Positions 34,694 through 43,593 of a DNA stretch of 64,000 nt are shown in pieces. The position numbers and the translations under genes are program-made. The notes under the pieces are model-generated. The model had not been told where the DNA came from. It saw only the letters and a list, made by a program, of their open reading frames with translations, and searched no databases. This stretch comes from Pseudomaricurvus sp033283335 (GTDB lineage: Bacteria > Pseudomonadota > Gammaproteobacteria > Pseudomonadales > Cellvibrionaceae). Position 1 is the stretch's first letter, and every line of letters starts with the position of its first letter. Where the stretch lies: contig JAWMQP010000010.1 of NCBI GenBank assembly GCA_033283335.1, positions 79,529 to 143,528 of the forward strand, written 5' to 3'.

Positions 34694-35908
34694 TTAAACG
34701 ACCTGGCCAATTTGGAAAATCGGCATATACATTGCGATCATCAATCCGCCAACTAAGACCCCCAAAACAGCCATAATCATGGGTTCTAGTAGTGAGGTCA
34801 AATTGTCGACCATATTGTCTACAATATCTTCGTAATAGTTAGCTACCTTTTCCAGCATCTCGTCTAGGGCACCAGACTCTTCACCGATCGACGTCATTTG
34901 TAACAGCATAGAAGGAAATATACCGGTTTTACGTAGAGAAGAATTTAGTTGAATCCCTGTAGCTACTTCTTCTTTCACTTTCAAAACGGCCTTTTCGTAG
35001 ACTGAGTTTCCAGTTGCACCAGCTACGGATTCCAGGGCATCAATCAGTGGGACACCCGCGGCAAATGTTGTGGAAAGTGTGCGGGCAAATCGGGCAATAA
35101 TGGAGTTGTAGACAATATCGCCAATAATTGGCAGCTTCAGCATAAGCTTATCCACGGACTCGGAGAATGATTTACTTCTGTGTTTAGCTTCTTTAAACAG
35201 GAAAATTCCCGCAGTCACCGCAATAAGAATAATAAACCACCATTTTTGGACGGATTCTGACAAGCCGAGAACGAAGAGTGTGAATGCAGGCAGTTCGGCA
35301 CCAAAATTACCGAAAGTTTCTGCAAATTGTGGGACTACTTTTACTAACAAAATACCGGTAACAATAACAGCTACTGCAACTACAGCCGCAGGGTAGGTCA
35401 TGGCTTTTTTGATCTTTGCCTTGATGGCTTCAGTTTTTTCCTTATATGTAGCAATACGATCTAGCATGGTTTCGAGGGCCCCTGACTGTTCGCCTGACTC
35501 CACTAGATTGCAGAATAAATCGTCAAAATGCCTGGGGTGTTTTTCCAGAGAACTAGCAAAACTTGATCCAGACGCCACATCGTCACGGATTTTTAAAATC
35601 AAGTTCACCATATTGGGGTTGTCCACCCCTTCCGCTACGATCTCAAAGCTCTGCACCAATGGTACACCTGCCTTCATCATGGTAGCCATCTGGCGTGTGA
35701 AGATCGCAATGTCTTGAGCTTTAATAGCTTTACCGCCACCACCAAAAAGTGGTTTGGGCTTTTTTCGCACGCTCTTGGCGTTAATTCCTTGTTTTATCAG
35801 CTGGGCTTTGACTATGGAAGAGCTGGTGCCAGTGATTTCTCCCTCGACCTTTGAGCCCTTTTTGTCTATTCCCTTATAGGTGTAAACAATGCTGGTTGCG
35901 GTTGCCAT
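34694..35908 (-). CDS. pilC: Type IV pilus inner-membrane platform protein PilC
   Basis: A 404-residue GspF/PilC protein with two tandem GspF domains (about 70-190 and 270-395), each followed by membrane helices. TRQMATMMKAGVPLVQSF and ARTLSTTFAAGVPLIDAL are the paired signatures. It forms the cytoplasmic-membrane platform that couples the PilB motor to pilin assembly. It lies 5 bp downstream of pilB and just upstream of pilD, as in the classic pilBCD operon. Confidence 0.95.
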   Translation of the reverse strand: MATATSIVYTYKGIDKKGSKVEGEITGTSSSIVKAQLIKQGINAKSVRKKPKPLFGGGGKAIKAQDIAIFTRQMATMMKAGVPLVQSFEIVAEGVDNPNMVNLILKIRDDVASGSSFASSLEKHPRHFDDLFCNLVESGEQSGALETMLDRIATYKEKTEAIKAKIKKAMTYPAAVVAVAVIVTGILLVKVVPQFAETFGNFGAELPAFTLFVLGLSESVQKWWFIILIAVTAGIFLFKEAKHRSKSFSESVDKLMLKLPIIGDIVYNSIIARFARTLSTTFAAGVPLIDALESVAGATGNSVYEKAVLKVKEEVATGIQLNSSLRKTGIFPSMLLQMTSIGEESGALDEMLEKVANYYEDIVDNMVDNLTSLLEPMIMAVLGVLVGGLMIAMYMPIFQIGQVV

Positions 35909-35913
35909 AGTGG

Positions 35914-37644
35914 TTAATCCTTGGTCACTCGGTTGGCTTCTTCAAGGCTGGTTAAGCCGATCGCAGCCTTACGTAAGGCGGAAATTCTTAAGTTATTAAA
36001 ACCGGCCTCGCGGGCGGCATCGGCAATCTGAATGGCGTTGCCGCCCTCCATTATAATGCGGGATATCGCGTCAGTGATGCGAACCACTTCATACACACCC
36101 ACTCGCCCCTTATAGCCACTAGAACATTGAGAGCAGCCTACTGGCTGAAACAGCTGAATCTCTGAGCGGGGCATGCCTATGTCATCAAAGCCTTCTTCGG
36201 TCAAAATTTCATCGGGAATATCTGTCGCGGGCTTTTTGCAATTGTTACACAGGCGTCTTGCCAGCCGCTGGGCAATGATCAGGCTGACCGTGGTGGCGAC
36301 GTTAAAAGCCGGTACGCCCATGTTTAATAAGCGAGTCAAGGTTTCTGGGGCGCTATTGGTGTGAAGGGTTGATAACACCAGGTGGCCTGTCTGGGCTGCT
36401 TTAATCGCAATTTCGCCGGTTTCCAGGTCCCGGATTTCCCCCACCATCACGATATCCGGGTCTTGTCGCAAGAAAGAGCGCAAGGCTTCAGCAAAGCCAA
36501 GGCCGACCTTATTGTTTACGTTAACCTGGTTAATCCCTTCCAGGTTAATTTCCACCGGGTCTTCGGCAGTAGAAATATTGCGTTCTTTGGTGTTGAGGAT
36601 GTTCAGGCCGGTATAAAGCGATACGGTTTTACCGGAACCCGTTGGGCCGGTTACCAGAATCATACCCTGTGGCTGCTCCAAGGCATCCATATACAGCTTT
36701 TTCTGGTCATCTTCATAGCCAAGCGCATCAATACCCAGCTTGGCGCTGCTGGGATCCAAAATCCGGAGTACGATCTTTTCCCCGAACAGGGTTGGCAGGG
36801 TGTTAACCCGAAAATCAATGGCACGGGTTTTAGTGATTTTTAGCTTGATACGACCATCCTGTGGGACTCGCCGTTCAGAGATGTCCATTTGCGACATCAC
36901 CTTTAATCGGGCGGCCAAGCGAGTCGCCAGCGCGGTCGGTGGTTTGGCTACCTCGTGCAAGATCCCGTCGGTACGAAAGCGGACCCGATAAGACTTCTCA
37001 TAGGGTTCAAAGTGGATATCAGAGGCGCCGCCCTTGATGGCATCCAGTAAGACCTTGTTGATAAACTTAACAATTGGGGCTTCATCGGCTTCAGATGCAG
37101 CCCCGTCATCCGATGCACCATCTTCATCTACCGCCTCGACATCCAAAGCATCCAGCGCATCGTCATCCAGCCCACCAAGGGAGTCGCCAAGGGATTCTTC
37201 CTGGGAGTTGAGGTAACTTTCCAGCACCGATTCGAGCTTGTCAGCTTCCACTAATACCGCATCAGTGTTCAGACCGGTGTTAAATTTGACCTCATCCAGA
37301 GCGTGCAAATTGGTGGGGTCGGCAAGTGCCAAAAACAGCCGGTTTCCTCTTTTATACAGCGGAAGTGCCTGATGTTTTTGCAGCAGCTTTAAGTCAACCA
37401 GGCCGGTTGGCAGAGAAGATGTGTTGAGACTAAGAAGATCAAAAATGGGTGTTCCGAACTCGTCAGATGCCGCGTTGGCAATAGCCGTCGCGGATGCATC
37501 GTGACCCTTTATCAGCTCTAACACAAAGGATGTCTTCTGGCTGCGGGCATTCTTCTGGGCCGTTAACGCCGTTTCAGAATCGACGATACCGTCATTGACC
37601 AGTCGTCTGGCAAGACCACTTAAAACAGTGCCTGTAGAGCTCAT
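35914..37644 (-). CDS. pilB: Type IV pilus assembly ATPase PilB
   Basis: A 576-residue GspE-family extension motor. The N-terminal MshEN-type domain (about 1-145) is followed by an acidic linker (about 150-190), the N2 domain and the ATPase with Walker A GPTGSGKT (333-340), Asp box, Walker B EIRDLETGEIAIKAAQTGH and His box. A tetracysteine zinc motif (CNNCKKP ... CSQCSSG) lies near the C-terminus. First gene of the pilB-pilC-pilD unit, divergent from pilA. The acidic linker is richer in Asp/Ala than usual. Confidence 0.96.
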   Translation of the reverse strand: MSSTGTVLSGLARRLVNDGIVDSETALTAQKNARSQKTSFVLELIKGHDASATAIANAASDEFGTPIFDLLSLNTSSLPTGLVDLKLLQKHQALPLYKRGNRLFLALADPTNLHALDEVKFNTGLNTDAVLVEADKLESVLESYLNSQEESLGDSLGGLDDDALDALDVEAVDEDGASDDGAASEADEAPIVKFINKVLLDAIKGGASDIHFEPYEKSYRVRFRTDGILHEVAKPPTALATRLAARLKVMSQMDISERRVPQDGRIKLKITKTRAIDFRVNTLPTLFGEKIVLRILDPSSAKLGIDALGYEDDQKKLYMDALEQPQGMILVTGPTGSGKTVSLYTGLNILNTKERNISTAEDPVEINLEGINQVNVNNKVGLGFAEALRSFLRQDPDIVMVGEIRDLETGEIAIKAAQTGHLVLSTLHTNSAPETLTRLLNMGVPAFNVATTVSLIIAQRLARRLCNNCKKPATDIPDEILTEEGFDDIGMPRSEIQLFQPVGCSQCSSGYKGRVGVYEVVRITDAISRIIMEGGNAIQIADAAREAGFNNLRISALRKAAIGLTSLEEANRVTKD

Positions 37645-38019
37645 AGAATCTCGGTTTTTGCTTAGGTTAATGGTCCACGCCCCAGCTTATTTGCCTGGGT
37701 TAGCGGTCATCCACAGCCGATCTTTGTAATCTGAATGAGATAAAGATCCTAACTAGTTGTAACTATGGTTGTTTTCCTAAATCTACCACTATTTGTGCTT
37801 GAAATGTAAGGTTTGAGCTAACTAAAGTAATTTCGATTCACAAGCGGGTGACAAAAAACGTCACTAACTTGCGCGCAATGTCGTAAATTTGTTGTTATAA
37901 ATGCCATTGTTTTGATTAACTTATTGATTTTAAAAGAAATAATACTTTTGGCTCGAATGGTGCTTTAACATCGGGGCAAATGCAAATTTCTGAGTTTCCA
38001 ACACAACAAGGAGTGGAAT
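37645..38019. promoter_or_regulatory. pilB-pilA divergent intergenic region
   Basis: 375 bp without a gene. It contains the sigma-54 promoter of pilA (37949-37963). An inverted repeat GTGAC-n7-GTCAC at 37848-37864, about 100 bp upstream, and an AATGTCG at about 37878 resemble half-sites for the PilR enhancer-binding protein. The pilB promoter must lie at the left end but none is clear. Confidence 0.55.
37949..37963 (+). promoter_or_regulatory. Sigma-54 (RpoN) promoter of pilA
   Basis: TGGCTCG-AATG-GTGC places the invariant GG (-24) and GC (-12) exactly 10 bp apart, matching TGGCACG-n4-TTGC. Initiation is expected near 37975, giving a 45-nt leader before pilA. RpoN/PilSR control of pilA is established in Pseudomonas. 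Confidence 0.8.
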
Positions 38020-38442
38020 ATGACTCAACAACAAAAAGGTTTTACCTTGATTGAATTGATGATCGTAGTTGCGATTATCGGTATTTTGGCTGCTGTGGCT
38101 CTGCCTGCTTACCAGGATTACACTGTACGGACTAAAGTTTCTGAGGGTCTGACTTTGGCTTCTGGAGCCAAGACTGCAGTGGCTGAATCACGTTTATCCG
38201 TTGGTCGTTACCTTGCTAATAACGCCAGCTATGGATTGGCGAATGCTGCTTCGATAGTGGGCAACAATGTTTCTGGTGTAAGTGCTGGAAATACCGGATC
38301 AATTGTTATTACTTACTCAAATGACCCTGCTATTGCGGGCGATACCGTTGGCTTGACTCCTACTTTTGCTGGTGGCGGTTCTTTGACTTGGACTTGCACG
38401 GGCACCGTGGAAGCGAAATATTTGCCTGCAAACTGCCGATAA
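38020..38442 (+). CDS. pilA: Type IVa major pilin PilA
   Basis: A 140-residue prepilin. The 7-residue leader MTQQQKG is cut before F, followed by FTLIELMIVVAIIGILAAVA with the conserved glutamate at mature position 5. The C-terminal disulfide-bonded D-region is C126 to C139 (12 residues between), ending CR. RBS AAGGAGTGG. Ser/Thr/Gly-rich stretches in the exposed half (SVGRYLANNASY, SGVSAGNTGS) could be glycosylated; the genes immediately downstream encode glycosyltransferase-like proteins. A sigma-54 promoter lies upstream and a terminator follows. Confidence 0.96.
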   Translation: MTQQQKGFTLIELMIVVAIIGILAAVALPAYQDYTVRTKVSEGLTLASGAKTAVAESRLSVGRYLANNASYGLANAASIVGNNVSGVSAGNTGSIVITYSNDPAIAGDTVGLTPTFAGGGSLTWTCTGTVEAKYLPANCR

Positions 38443-38465
38443 CTATAGGTTTGTTTGGGTGTAAG

Positions 38466-38489
38466 AGGCTCCGAAAGGAGCCTTTTTTT
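38466..38489 (+). terminator. Rho-independent terminator of pilA
   Basis: AGGCTCC (38466-38472), loop GAAA, GGAGCCT (38477-38483), then seven T. It ends pilA transcription, but the next gene starts 14 bp later with no separate promoter visible, so read-through probably feeds the glycosylation genes at a low level. Confidence 0.88.
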
Positions 38490-38503
38490 GTGCTATAGAA
38501 GTA

Positions 38504-40402
38504 ATGAATATACATATTATTCTTTTAAAAATTGTGGCGCTGATTGGTCTCGTGTTGTTGGTTTATTGGGCGGGGCTAAGAGGGCCATTTATTTTAGATG
38601 ATCTTCCCAATTTAGAACCCATGGCATACTTTGGCGGTGTGGTTGACTTGCCGTCAGTGCTGTATTTTGTCAGTACAAATGAGTCGGGCCCGTTGGGGCG
38701 CCCTCTAAGCATGCTTAGCTTTTTGATCAATGATCACTCTTGGCCTTCAGATCCTTTCTCTTTTAAATATACGAACCTTTTGATTCACATAATCAATGGA
38801 CTTTTGGTGTATTGGTTACTGTTATTGTTGGCGCCGCTCTTAAGAATCAAGGCGGAGAGAGGGTTGCCTGTCAACGCGTTTGCTTTCCTGGGAGCTACTT
38901 TGTGGGTTTTGCACCCCATGCATGTATCTTCGGTCTTATATGTAGTGCAGCGCATGACGTTATTATCATCCCTAATGATACTTGTGGGGATGATTGCCTA
39001 CCTTAAGGTACGGTGTGCGAAGTACAGTGCAGCTCGGAGTTTGGGGTTGTTGGTCATTTTGGGCGGGGCAGGCATCATTGGGTTGCTGTTTAAAGAAACA
39101 GCGGCATTGCTTGTGATTTATGTCTTGGTTACAGAGGAAGTACTTTTTAGGCGTTGTAGCGAACAGCGATATCTGTGGCCAAAATGGGATTTATTTCGAG
39201 TAGGTCTGTGGAGCGGAGCTTTTATATTTATTGGGGGAATGATAGCTGTTGCTGCTAATTCAGATGTTGCTTGGGGGCAAAAAGGCTTTTTGTGGTGGCA
39301 GCGCTTACTCTCTGAGCAAGTAATACTTCTGGAGTATTTAAAAGCAATAGTGCTGCCGAGAGCGGCTGGCACAGGGCTGTTTCATGATGATTGGAGGGCG
39401 ATTGAATCTTTCTCAGAGTTGGCTTGGGCTTTAACAGTTTTTTGTTGCTGGCTAATTATCGCGGTTGTTGTTTGTAGGGTTCGGCGGCTGTCGTTCTTAA
39501 GACTTCCAATATTTTGGTTTTTAGGTGGGCATATATTGGAGTCAACAATTTTGCCACTAGAGTTGTATTTTGAGCATCGGAACTATCTTCCAATGCTGGG
39601 AGTTTTGCTTGGGCTGGGACTTATAATTGAGAGGCTGCCTTGGAAAAATGCTACAGGTAAGATATTAGTATTTTCTGCATTGGGTGTTGTTTATATGGCA
39701 GTAACTTATACTAATGTCATCGTATGGAGTGACGAAAAATTAATACGTAATATTTGGGCCAAAGAGAGTCCGACTTCAATACGAGCACAGCAGTTTATAA
39801 TTGGCGACTTGGTGAATAATAATGAATTAGATGCTGCAGCTATATTGTTGGATAAAGCATATAAGTATGACCCTAATAATCATCACTTAAATCTGCAAAA
39901 AATCATTATGCAATGCATGCTTGAAGAAAATGTCGATGTAGCTCGCTTTACTGATGTTTTTTCGGCGGGTGAGAGAAGTAACGGTGTTTACAATGGTCTG
40001 TTAATATTGCGGGATATGATTTCCTCTAAACGCTGCTCTTCATTAGAACTGTCCGATTTAGATGCTTGGGTTGCTGCATTCATGCTTCACCCAGGGTATC
40101 AAGATGAGAGAATGCAATCCTTTTTATTCCAATTTCTGGGGGTCAATCAAGCAATAAGAGGCAGTTTGGATAGTGCTATGGAAATGCTGGACATGGCACG
40201 TCAAGTCAGTCCAACTAATGTGATGTTTCCGTTGACGCAGGCTTACTGGTTGGCTGATGCAGGTTTATATCAGGACGCATCTTCTTTCATTGATATTGCT
40301 GTTAGTTCTGTTTCAGAAAACCCCTTGAAGAGTCCTATGCAAATAAAGCTTATTGAGAAGGCAGAGCACGAAATCAGAATTATGAAAAAGGCTGAAGAAT
40401 GA
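38504..40402 (+). CDS. GT-C-type membrane protein with C-terminal TPR region, candidate pilin glycosyltransferase
   Basis: A 632-residue protein. Residues 1-410 form about ten membrane helices with a first periplasmic loop carrying DD at 32-33 (FILDDLPNL), then GRPLSML, a LLIHIINGLLVY helix and the LHPMHVSSVLYVVQRMTLL segment. This is the architecture of GT-C enzymes and TMTC-like TPR transferases. Residues about 430-630 are TPR-like helical repeats. Directly downstream of pilA, where Pseudomonas strains carry pilin glycosyltransferases (TfpO/TfpW), it is a candidate enzyme for moving a lipid-linked sugar to pilin in the periplasm. Specific function is inferred. It overlaps the next gene by ATGA. 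AT-rich. Confidence 0.6.
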   Translation: MNIHIILLKIVALIGLVLLVYWAGLRGPFILDDLPNLEPMAYFGGVVDLPSVLYFVSTNESGPLGRPLSMLSFLINDHSWPSDPFSFKYTNLLIHIINGLLVYWLLLLLAPLLRIKAERGLPVNAFAFLGATLWVLHPMHVSSVLYVVQRMTLLSSLMILVGMIAYLKVRCAKYSAARSLGLLVILGGAGIIGLLFKETAALLVIYVLVTEEVLFRRCSEQRYLWPKWDLFRVGLWSGAFIFIGGMIAVAANSDVAWGQKGFLWWQRLLSEQVILLEYLKAIVLPRAAGTGLFHDDWRAIESFSELAWALTVFCCWLIIAVVVCRVRRLSFLRLPIFWFLGGHILESTILPLELYFEHRNYLPMLGVLLGLGLIIERLPWKNATGKILVFSALGVVYMAVTYTNVIVWSDEKLIRNIWAKESPTSIRAQQFIIGDLVNNNELDAAAILLDKAYKYDPNNHHLNLQKIIMQCMLEENVDVARFTDVFSAGERSNGVYNGLLILRDMISSKRCSSLELSDLDAWVAAFMLHPGYQDERMQSFLFQFLGVNQAIRGSLDSAMEMLDMARQVSPTNVMFPLTQAYWLADAGLYQDASSFIDIAVSSVSENPLKSPMQIKLIEKAEHEIRIMKKAEE

Positions 40403-41250
40403 AACTATCCATCGTAATTCCGGCTAAAAATGAAGCTGAAGGGCTTGCCCGGCTATTGCCAAAACTCTTAGAAGTTGTCGGTGATAGCGAGGTGATAATT
40501 GTTAATGATGGTTCAACTGATGAGACGTTATCAGTTTTGAGCCAATATCCGGTTAAAGTGATTAGCCATCCATACTCTAAAGGAAATGGTGCCTCTATAA
40601 AGTCTGGGGCTAGGCTTGCCGCTGGAGATGTTATCGTTTTTATGGATGGCGATGGCCAGCATGACCCGGCATATATCCCGCTTTTGATTTCTGAGATTGA
40701 ATCAGGGGCGGATATGGCGGTTGGAGCAAGAAACAAAGCTTCCCAGGCAAATGTCGGTCGGTTTGTGGCGAATAATTTTTATAATAAATTTGCTAGTTGG
40801 ATGACTGGATTCCAAGTAAAGGACTTGACGTCTGGCTTTCGAGCTGTGAAAAGAGTGTGCTTTCTAAAGTATTTATATCTGCTGCCTAATGGATTTTCAT
40901 ATCCTACCACATCAACGATGGCTTTTTTTCGTAGCGGATTAACAGTAAATTATGTGGAAATTCCCGTGGCAAAAAGAATTGGGAAAAGCCATATCAATGT
41001 ATTTAGAGATGGTGTTCGATTTTTGTTAATAATATTCAAAATTGGCACTCTATTCTCGCCCATGAAGCTTTTTTTACCTGTTTCCGTCGGGTTGTTTTCA
41101 GTAGGATTGGCTTACTATATATATACATTTATTGAGTTTCATAGATTTACTAATATGAGTGCTCTGTTGTTTACAAACTCAATAATTATTTTTTTGATGG
41201 GGTTGGTGAGTGAGCAGGTATCTGCCTTGCATTACAAGGAGTCAGAGTAG
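40399..41250 (+). CDS. GT2 polyprenyl-phosphate glycosyltransferase
   Basis: A 283-residue GT-A enzyme of the dolichyl/polyprenyl-phosphate sugar synthase type. MKLSIVIPAKNEAEGL starts the fold, VNDGSTDET binds the nucleotide, MDGDGQHDP is the metal-binding D-x-D, and GNGASIKSG, DLTSGFR and a C-terminal helical hairpin with two membrane segments (about 215-270) complete it. It should load a sugar from a UDP or GDP donor onto undecaprenyl phosphate on the cytoplasmic side. It is translationally coupled to the GT-C/TPR gene. The sugar cannot be deduced. Confidence 0.82.
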   Translation: MKLSIVIPAKNEAEGLARLLPKLLEVVGDSEVIIVNDGSTDETLSVLSQYPVKVISHPYSKGNGASIKSGARLAAGDVIVFMDGDGQHDPAYIPLLISEIESGADMAVGARNKASQANVGRFVANNFYNKFASWMTGFQVKDLTSGFRAVKRVCFLKYLYLLPNGFSYPTTSTMAFFRSGLTVNYVEIPVAKRIGKSHINVFRDGVRFLLIIFKIGTLFSPMKLFLPVSVGLFSVGLAYYIYTFIEFHRFTNMSALLFTNSIIIFLMGLVSEQVSALHYKESE

Positions 41251-42094
41251 TGTCAAGCAAAGTTGGTTAAGACTAAAGTTAGTGTTAACCCCCTTTTTGC
41301 TGCTCGCTTTGATTTATTGGTCCAGAAGCTATTTAGTTGGTCTGCTGGATATGCCGTATTGGGTGTGGCCGGTTATGTTTGCATGTGCTTTTTTGGCCTT
41401 GCTTTCAAACTCAGCAATCATTTACCGACTAACAATAATTATGGGTAAACATGTTCGTATAAATGATGCTTGTTGGATGACATTAATTGGTGTTATAGGG
41501 AATTCAACAGGGTTACCTATAGGGTCGGGAGTTAAATACTTATTTTGGCATAAAGTGGTTGGCCTATCTGCAGCAAAGATTTTTAAAGGGATGCTTTACT
41601 TTAGCTTTATTTGCTTTTGGATTTCGTTTGTGGGAGGGCTGTTCACGAGTATTGCAGGAGGTTATGAGCTGAAACTAGCTAATGTCCTCCTGTTTCTATT
41701 TGTTGTAGGGCTTATCTGTATTTCGCTTTTATTTTATCGGATCGAAGGCTGGGTCTGGAGTGTGAAAGCAGTTGGCATGGATTGTATGTTCCCAGCTTTA
41801 TCAGCATTTGGGATGGCTTCTCTCTTTGTCATGCCCATCATAAATAACTTTCCAGATATGGAAGTTTTTCAAGCGTATTCAATTTCTTTGTTCTTTCTAG
41901 CCATCACCTATTTATCCTTTTCTTCGGCTTTTCCAGGAGGGCAAGAGATATTGTTGGGAGGGGCTGCCAAGTTTTTAGGAGAGCCATTCTTATTGGGTGT
42001 TGGGCTGGCTCTATTGGTTCGTGCGGTTTTTATTATTGTTGCAGCAATAATGATTCTTGGTCTGCAACCTATAACTTTAAGGGAAAAAAAGTAA
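41210..42094 (+). CDS. LPG_synthase_TM/AglD-like membrane protein, candidate lipid-linked sugar flippase
   Basis: A 294-residue protein with about eight membrane helices (first about 26-50) and the SNSAIIYRL, IGNSTGLPIGSGVKYLFW and SSAFPGGQE motifs of the UPF0104/LPG_synthase_TM family. Relatives occur beside GT2 genes in lipid-linked sugar pathways. The only in-frame start giving a full first helix is GTG at 41210, which overlaps the upstream gene by 41 bp. A better-looking start, GTG at 41250 with AAGGAG 8 bases upstream, is one base out of frame, suggesting a recent frameshift or sequence error. The flippase role is inference from family and context. Confidence 0.6.
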   Translation: MSRYLPCITRSQSSVKQSWLRLKLVLTPFLLLALIYWSRSYLVGLLDMPYWVWPVMFACAFLALLSNSAIIYRLTIIMGKHVRINDACWMTLIGVIGNSTGLPIGSGVKYLFWHKVVGLSAAKIFKGMLYFSFICFWISFVGGLFTSIAGGYELKLANVLLFLFVVGLICISLLFYRIEGWVWSVKAVGMDCMFPALSAFGMASLFVMPIINNFPDMEVFQAYSISLFFLAITYLSFSSAFPGGQEILLGGAAKFLGEPFLLGVGLALLVRAVFIIVAAIMILGLQPITLREKK

Positions 42095-42504
42095 ACTAAT
42101 TAGTCGGTTGTAAGGGCAGCGCTAGGAGGTTATCCCGTTTAATTGGTACATCCTAAAATGGCATAACTGTAGTGTTCTAGTGAAGACGAATAATGCTGAT
42201 GGGTTGAATCCTTACTGCTACTTGAGGCTGATCTTTACAGAGATGCTCAATGCCGGGGTTTGGATCGTGTCGAACAGCTTTAGCCTTGAAGTGCCGACAA
42301 GAACCTTATGCGCGAGTGAACGGGTGTTTGGTTTGGCGCTTGCAGTGAACGCTATGATTGTGGGTTTAATGTTGAATCTGAAGGTGGGTTAGTAGGGGAC
42401 GATTTTATCAGTAAATCATCCGAGCTAACTCACATAAGATTCACTACCTCTAGATTGGTGGTGCGAAGTCTACTTTTTTCCCACTTTCTCTTATTAAGTT
42501 TCGC
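42095..42504. other. Junction between the two convergent glycan modules
   Basis: 410 bp with no intact gene. It includes an IS66 transposase remnant (about 42180-42260) and an AT-rich perfect hairpin (TTATTAAG, 42491-42498, with CTTAATAA, 42504-42511) that spans the stop of the minus-strand epimerase gene and may help end both operons. The rest is featureless. Confidence 0.55.
42180..42260 (+). pseudogene. IS66-family transposase (TnpC) C-terminal remnant
   Basis: Translation from 42180 reads TNNADGLNPYCYLRLIFTE, close to the IS66 TnpC C-terminal motif TAKANGLxPYxYLRxLF-L. Nothing upstream or further downstream is recognisably transposase, and no terminal inverted repeats were seen, so this is a decayed fragment. 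It marks past insertion between the convergent modules. Confidence 0.55.
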
Positions 42505-43593
42505 TTAATAACCGAGGCCTCGACATGTTAATTTGTCTACTATGATTTTCGAAGGGGAATCTATTTCTTTTATGGGCGGCGCCTTGAAATTGTCTATATT
42601 ATTAATAAAGTCCATTGTGACCTCTTCTTGGTAGTAACTTAATAATGCATTCTTGTTGATACCCTCTTGCCGTTCAGTCGCTGCCCTCATGATGAGGCAC
42701 GGCTTGCCCATGTAAAAGCATTCTTCTTGATTGCTGCCCCCGTCTGTAATGACGTAATCTGAACTTTTGACGAGTTTGATGAATTGGAAGTAGCTATATC
42801 GAGGGCGAAGGTCGATGCATGGGTTGCTGTCTAGTTTGTCAAACAGTTTAAACTTTTTCAATTGCTTTAGTGTAGGTTTGTGGAGAATGAACAAAATTTT
42901 CTTTTGTTCTGAAGCTTTAGTGATTATTGTTATTATCTCATTAAGCTTATTTTTCGAAAAAATATTTTCGAAACGGTGTATAGAGGCAATAGCGTATGGC
43001 TTATTTGGAACATCGACGCACGCTTCATCAATGCTCCGTTCAGATTCTCTAAGGGAGTCATATAGGGTGTTGTGATTGGTGTTGATTTTTAAGCCATGGA
43101 ATTTTTCAAGGTTTTGAATTGCCCATGTTCCTGGAGCAAAAAAAATATCGGTAAGCTTAAAAGTAAGTCTTCGTGTTAACTCTTCTGGGAATGGGTGGAA
43201 AAGATTAAATGACCTAAGACCTGATTCAATATGGGCGGTTTTAAGTCCATAAATTTTGGCGCAAACGGTGCCTAGAAGCGTAGAGAAGGTGTCGCCATGA
43301 TTTAGGACTACTCCTTTCTTGTCGCCTCGCCATACTTCTTCTTGGTTTTTGATGGTGATAAATATGATCTGTACAAACCAGCGCAGCATTTGAAAAATGC
43401 CAGTAATATCGGGCCCACTATATAAGATGACATCAGGTGGTTTTATCCCAAATTCTTCCTGTATGTCCTGGATGGTTGCTTGATGCTGCCCGCTAAAAAC
43501 GAAGTTGTATTCTATTTTTCTTTCTTGAAGCTCCTTCATGATAGGAGCCATTTTAATGAGCTGGGCTTTTGTTCCAATAAAAATGTGAATCAT
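42505..43593 (-). CDS. UDP-N-acetylglucosamine 2-epimerase-like protein (WecB family)
   Basis: A 362-residue GT-B-like protein of the non-hydrolysing UDP-GlcNAc 2-epimerase family. IFIGTKAQLIKMAPI at the start, HIESGLRSF, FPEELTRR and ITDGGSNQEECFYMGKPCL, with the RxxTERQEG motif as RAATERQEGI, fit the active-site pattern. It would make UDP-ManNAc or a derivative for the glycan built by this operon. Identity to true WecB is probably low (G-T-K in place of the usual G-T-R-P at the N-terminus). Last gene of the five-gene minus-strand operon, overlapping the GT2 gene by 4 bases. Confidence 0.78.
   Translation of the reverse strand: MIHIFIGTKAQLIKMAPIMKELQERKIEYNFVFSGQHQATIQDIQEEFGIKPPDVILYSGPDITGIFQMLRWFVQIIFITIKNQEEVWRGDKKGVVLNHGDTFSTLLGTVCAKIYGLKTAHIESGLRSFNLFHPFPEELTRRLTFKLTDIFFAPGTWAIQNLEKFHGLKINTNHNTLYDSLRESERSIDEACVDVPNKPYAIASIHRFENIFSKNKLNEIITIITKASEQKKILFILHKPTLKQLKKFKLFDKLDSNPCIDLRPRYSYFQFIKLVKSSDYVITDGGSNQEECFYMGKPCLIMRAATERQEGINKNALLSYYQEEVTMDFINNIDNFKAPPIKEIDSPSKIIVDKLTCRGLGY

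Noticed and set aside
34669..34710. Longer N-terminus of PilD starting at 34710
   Set aside because: It would overlap pilC by 17 bp and lacks a ribosome-binding site; the start at 34668 has AGGG and the exact P. aeruginosa PilD length.
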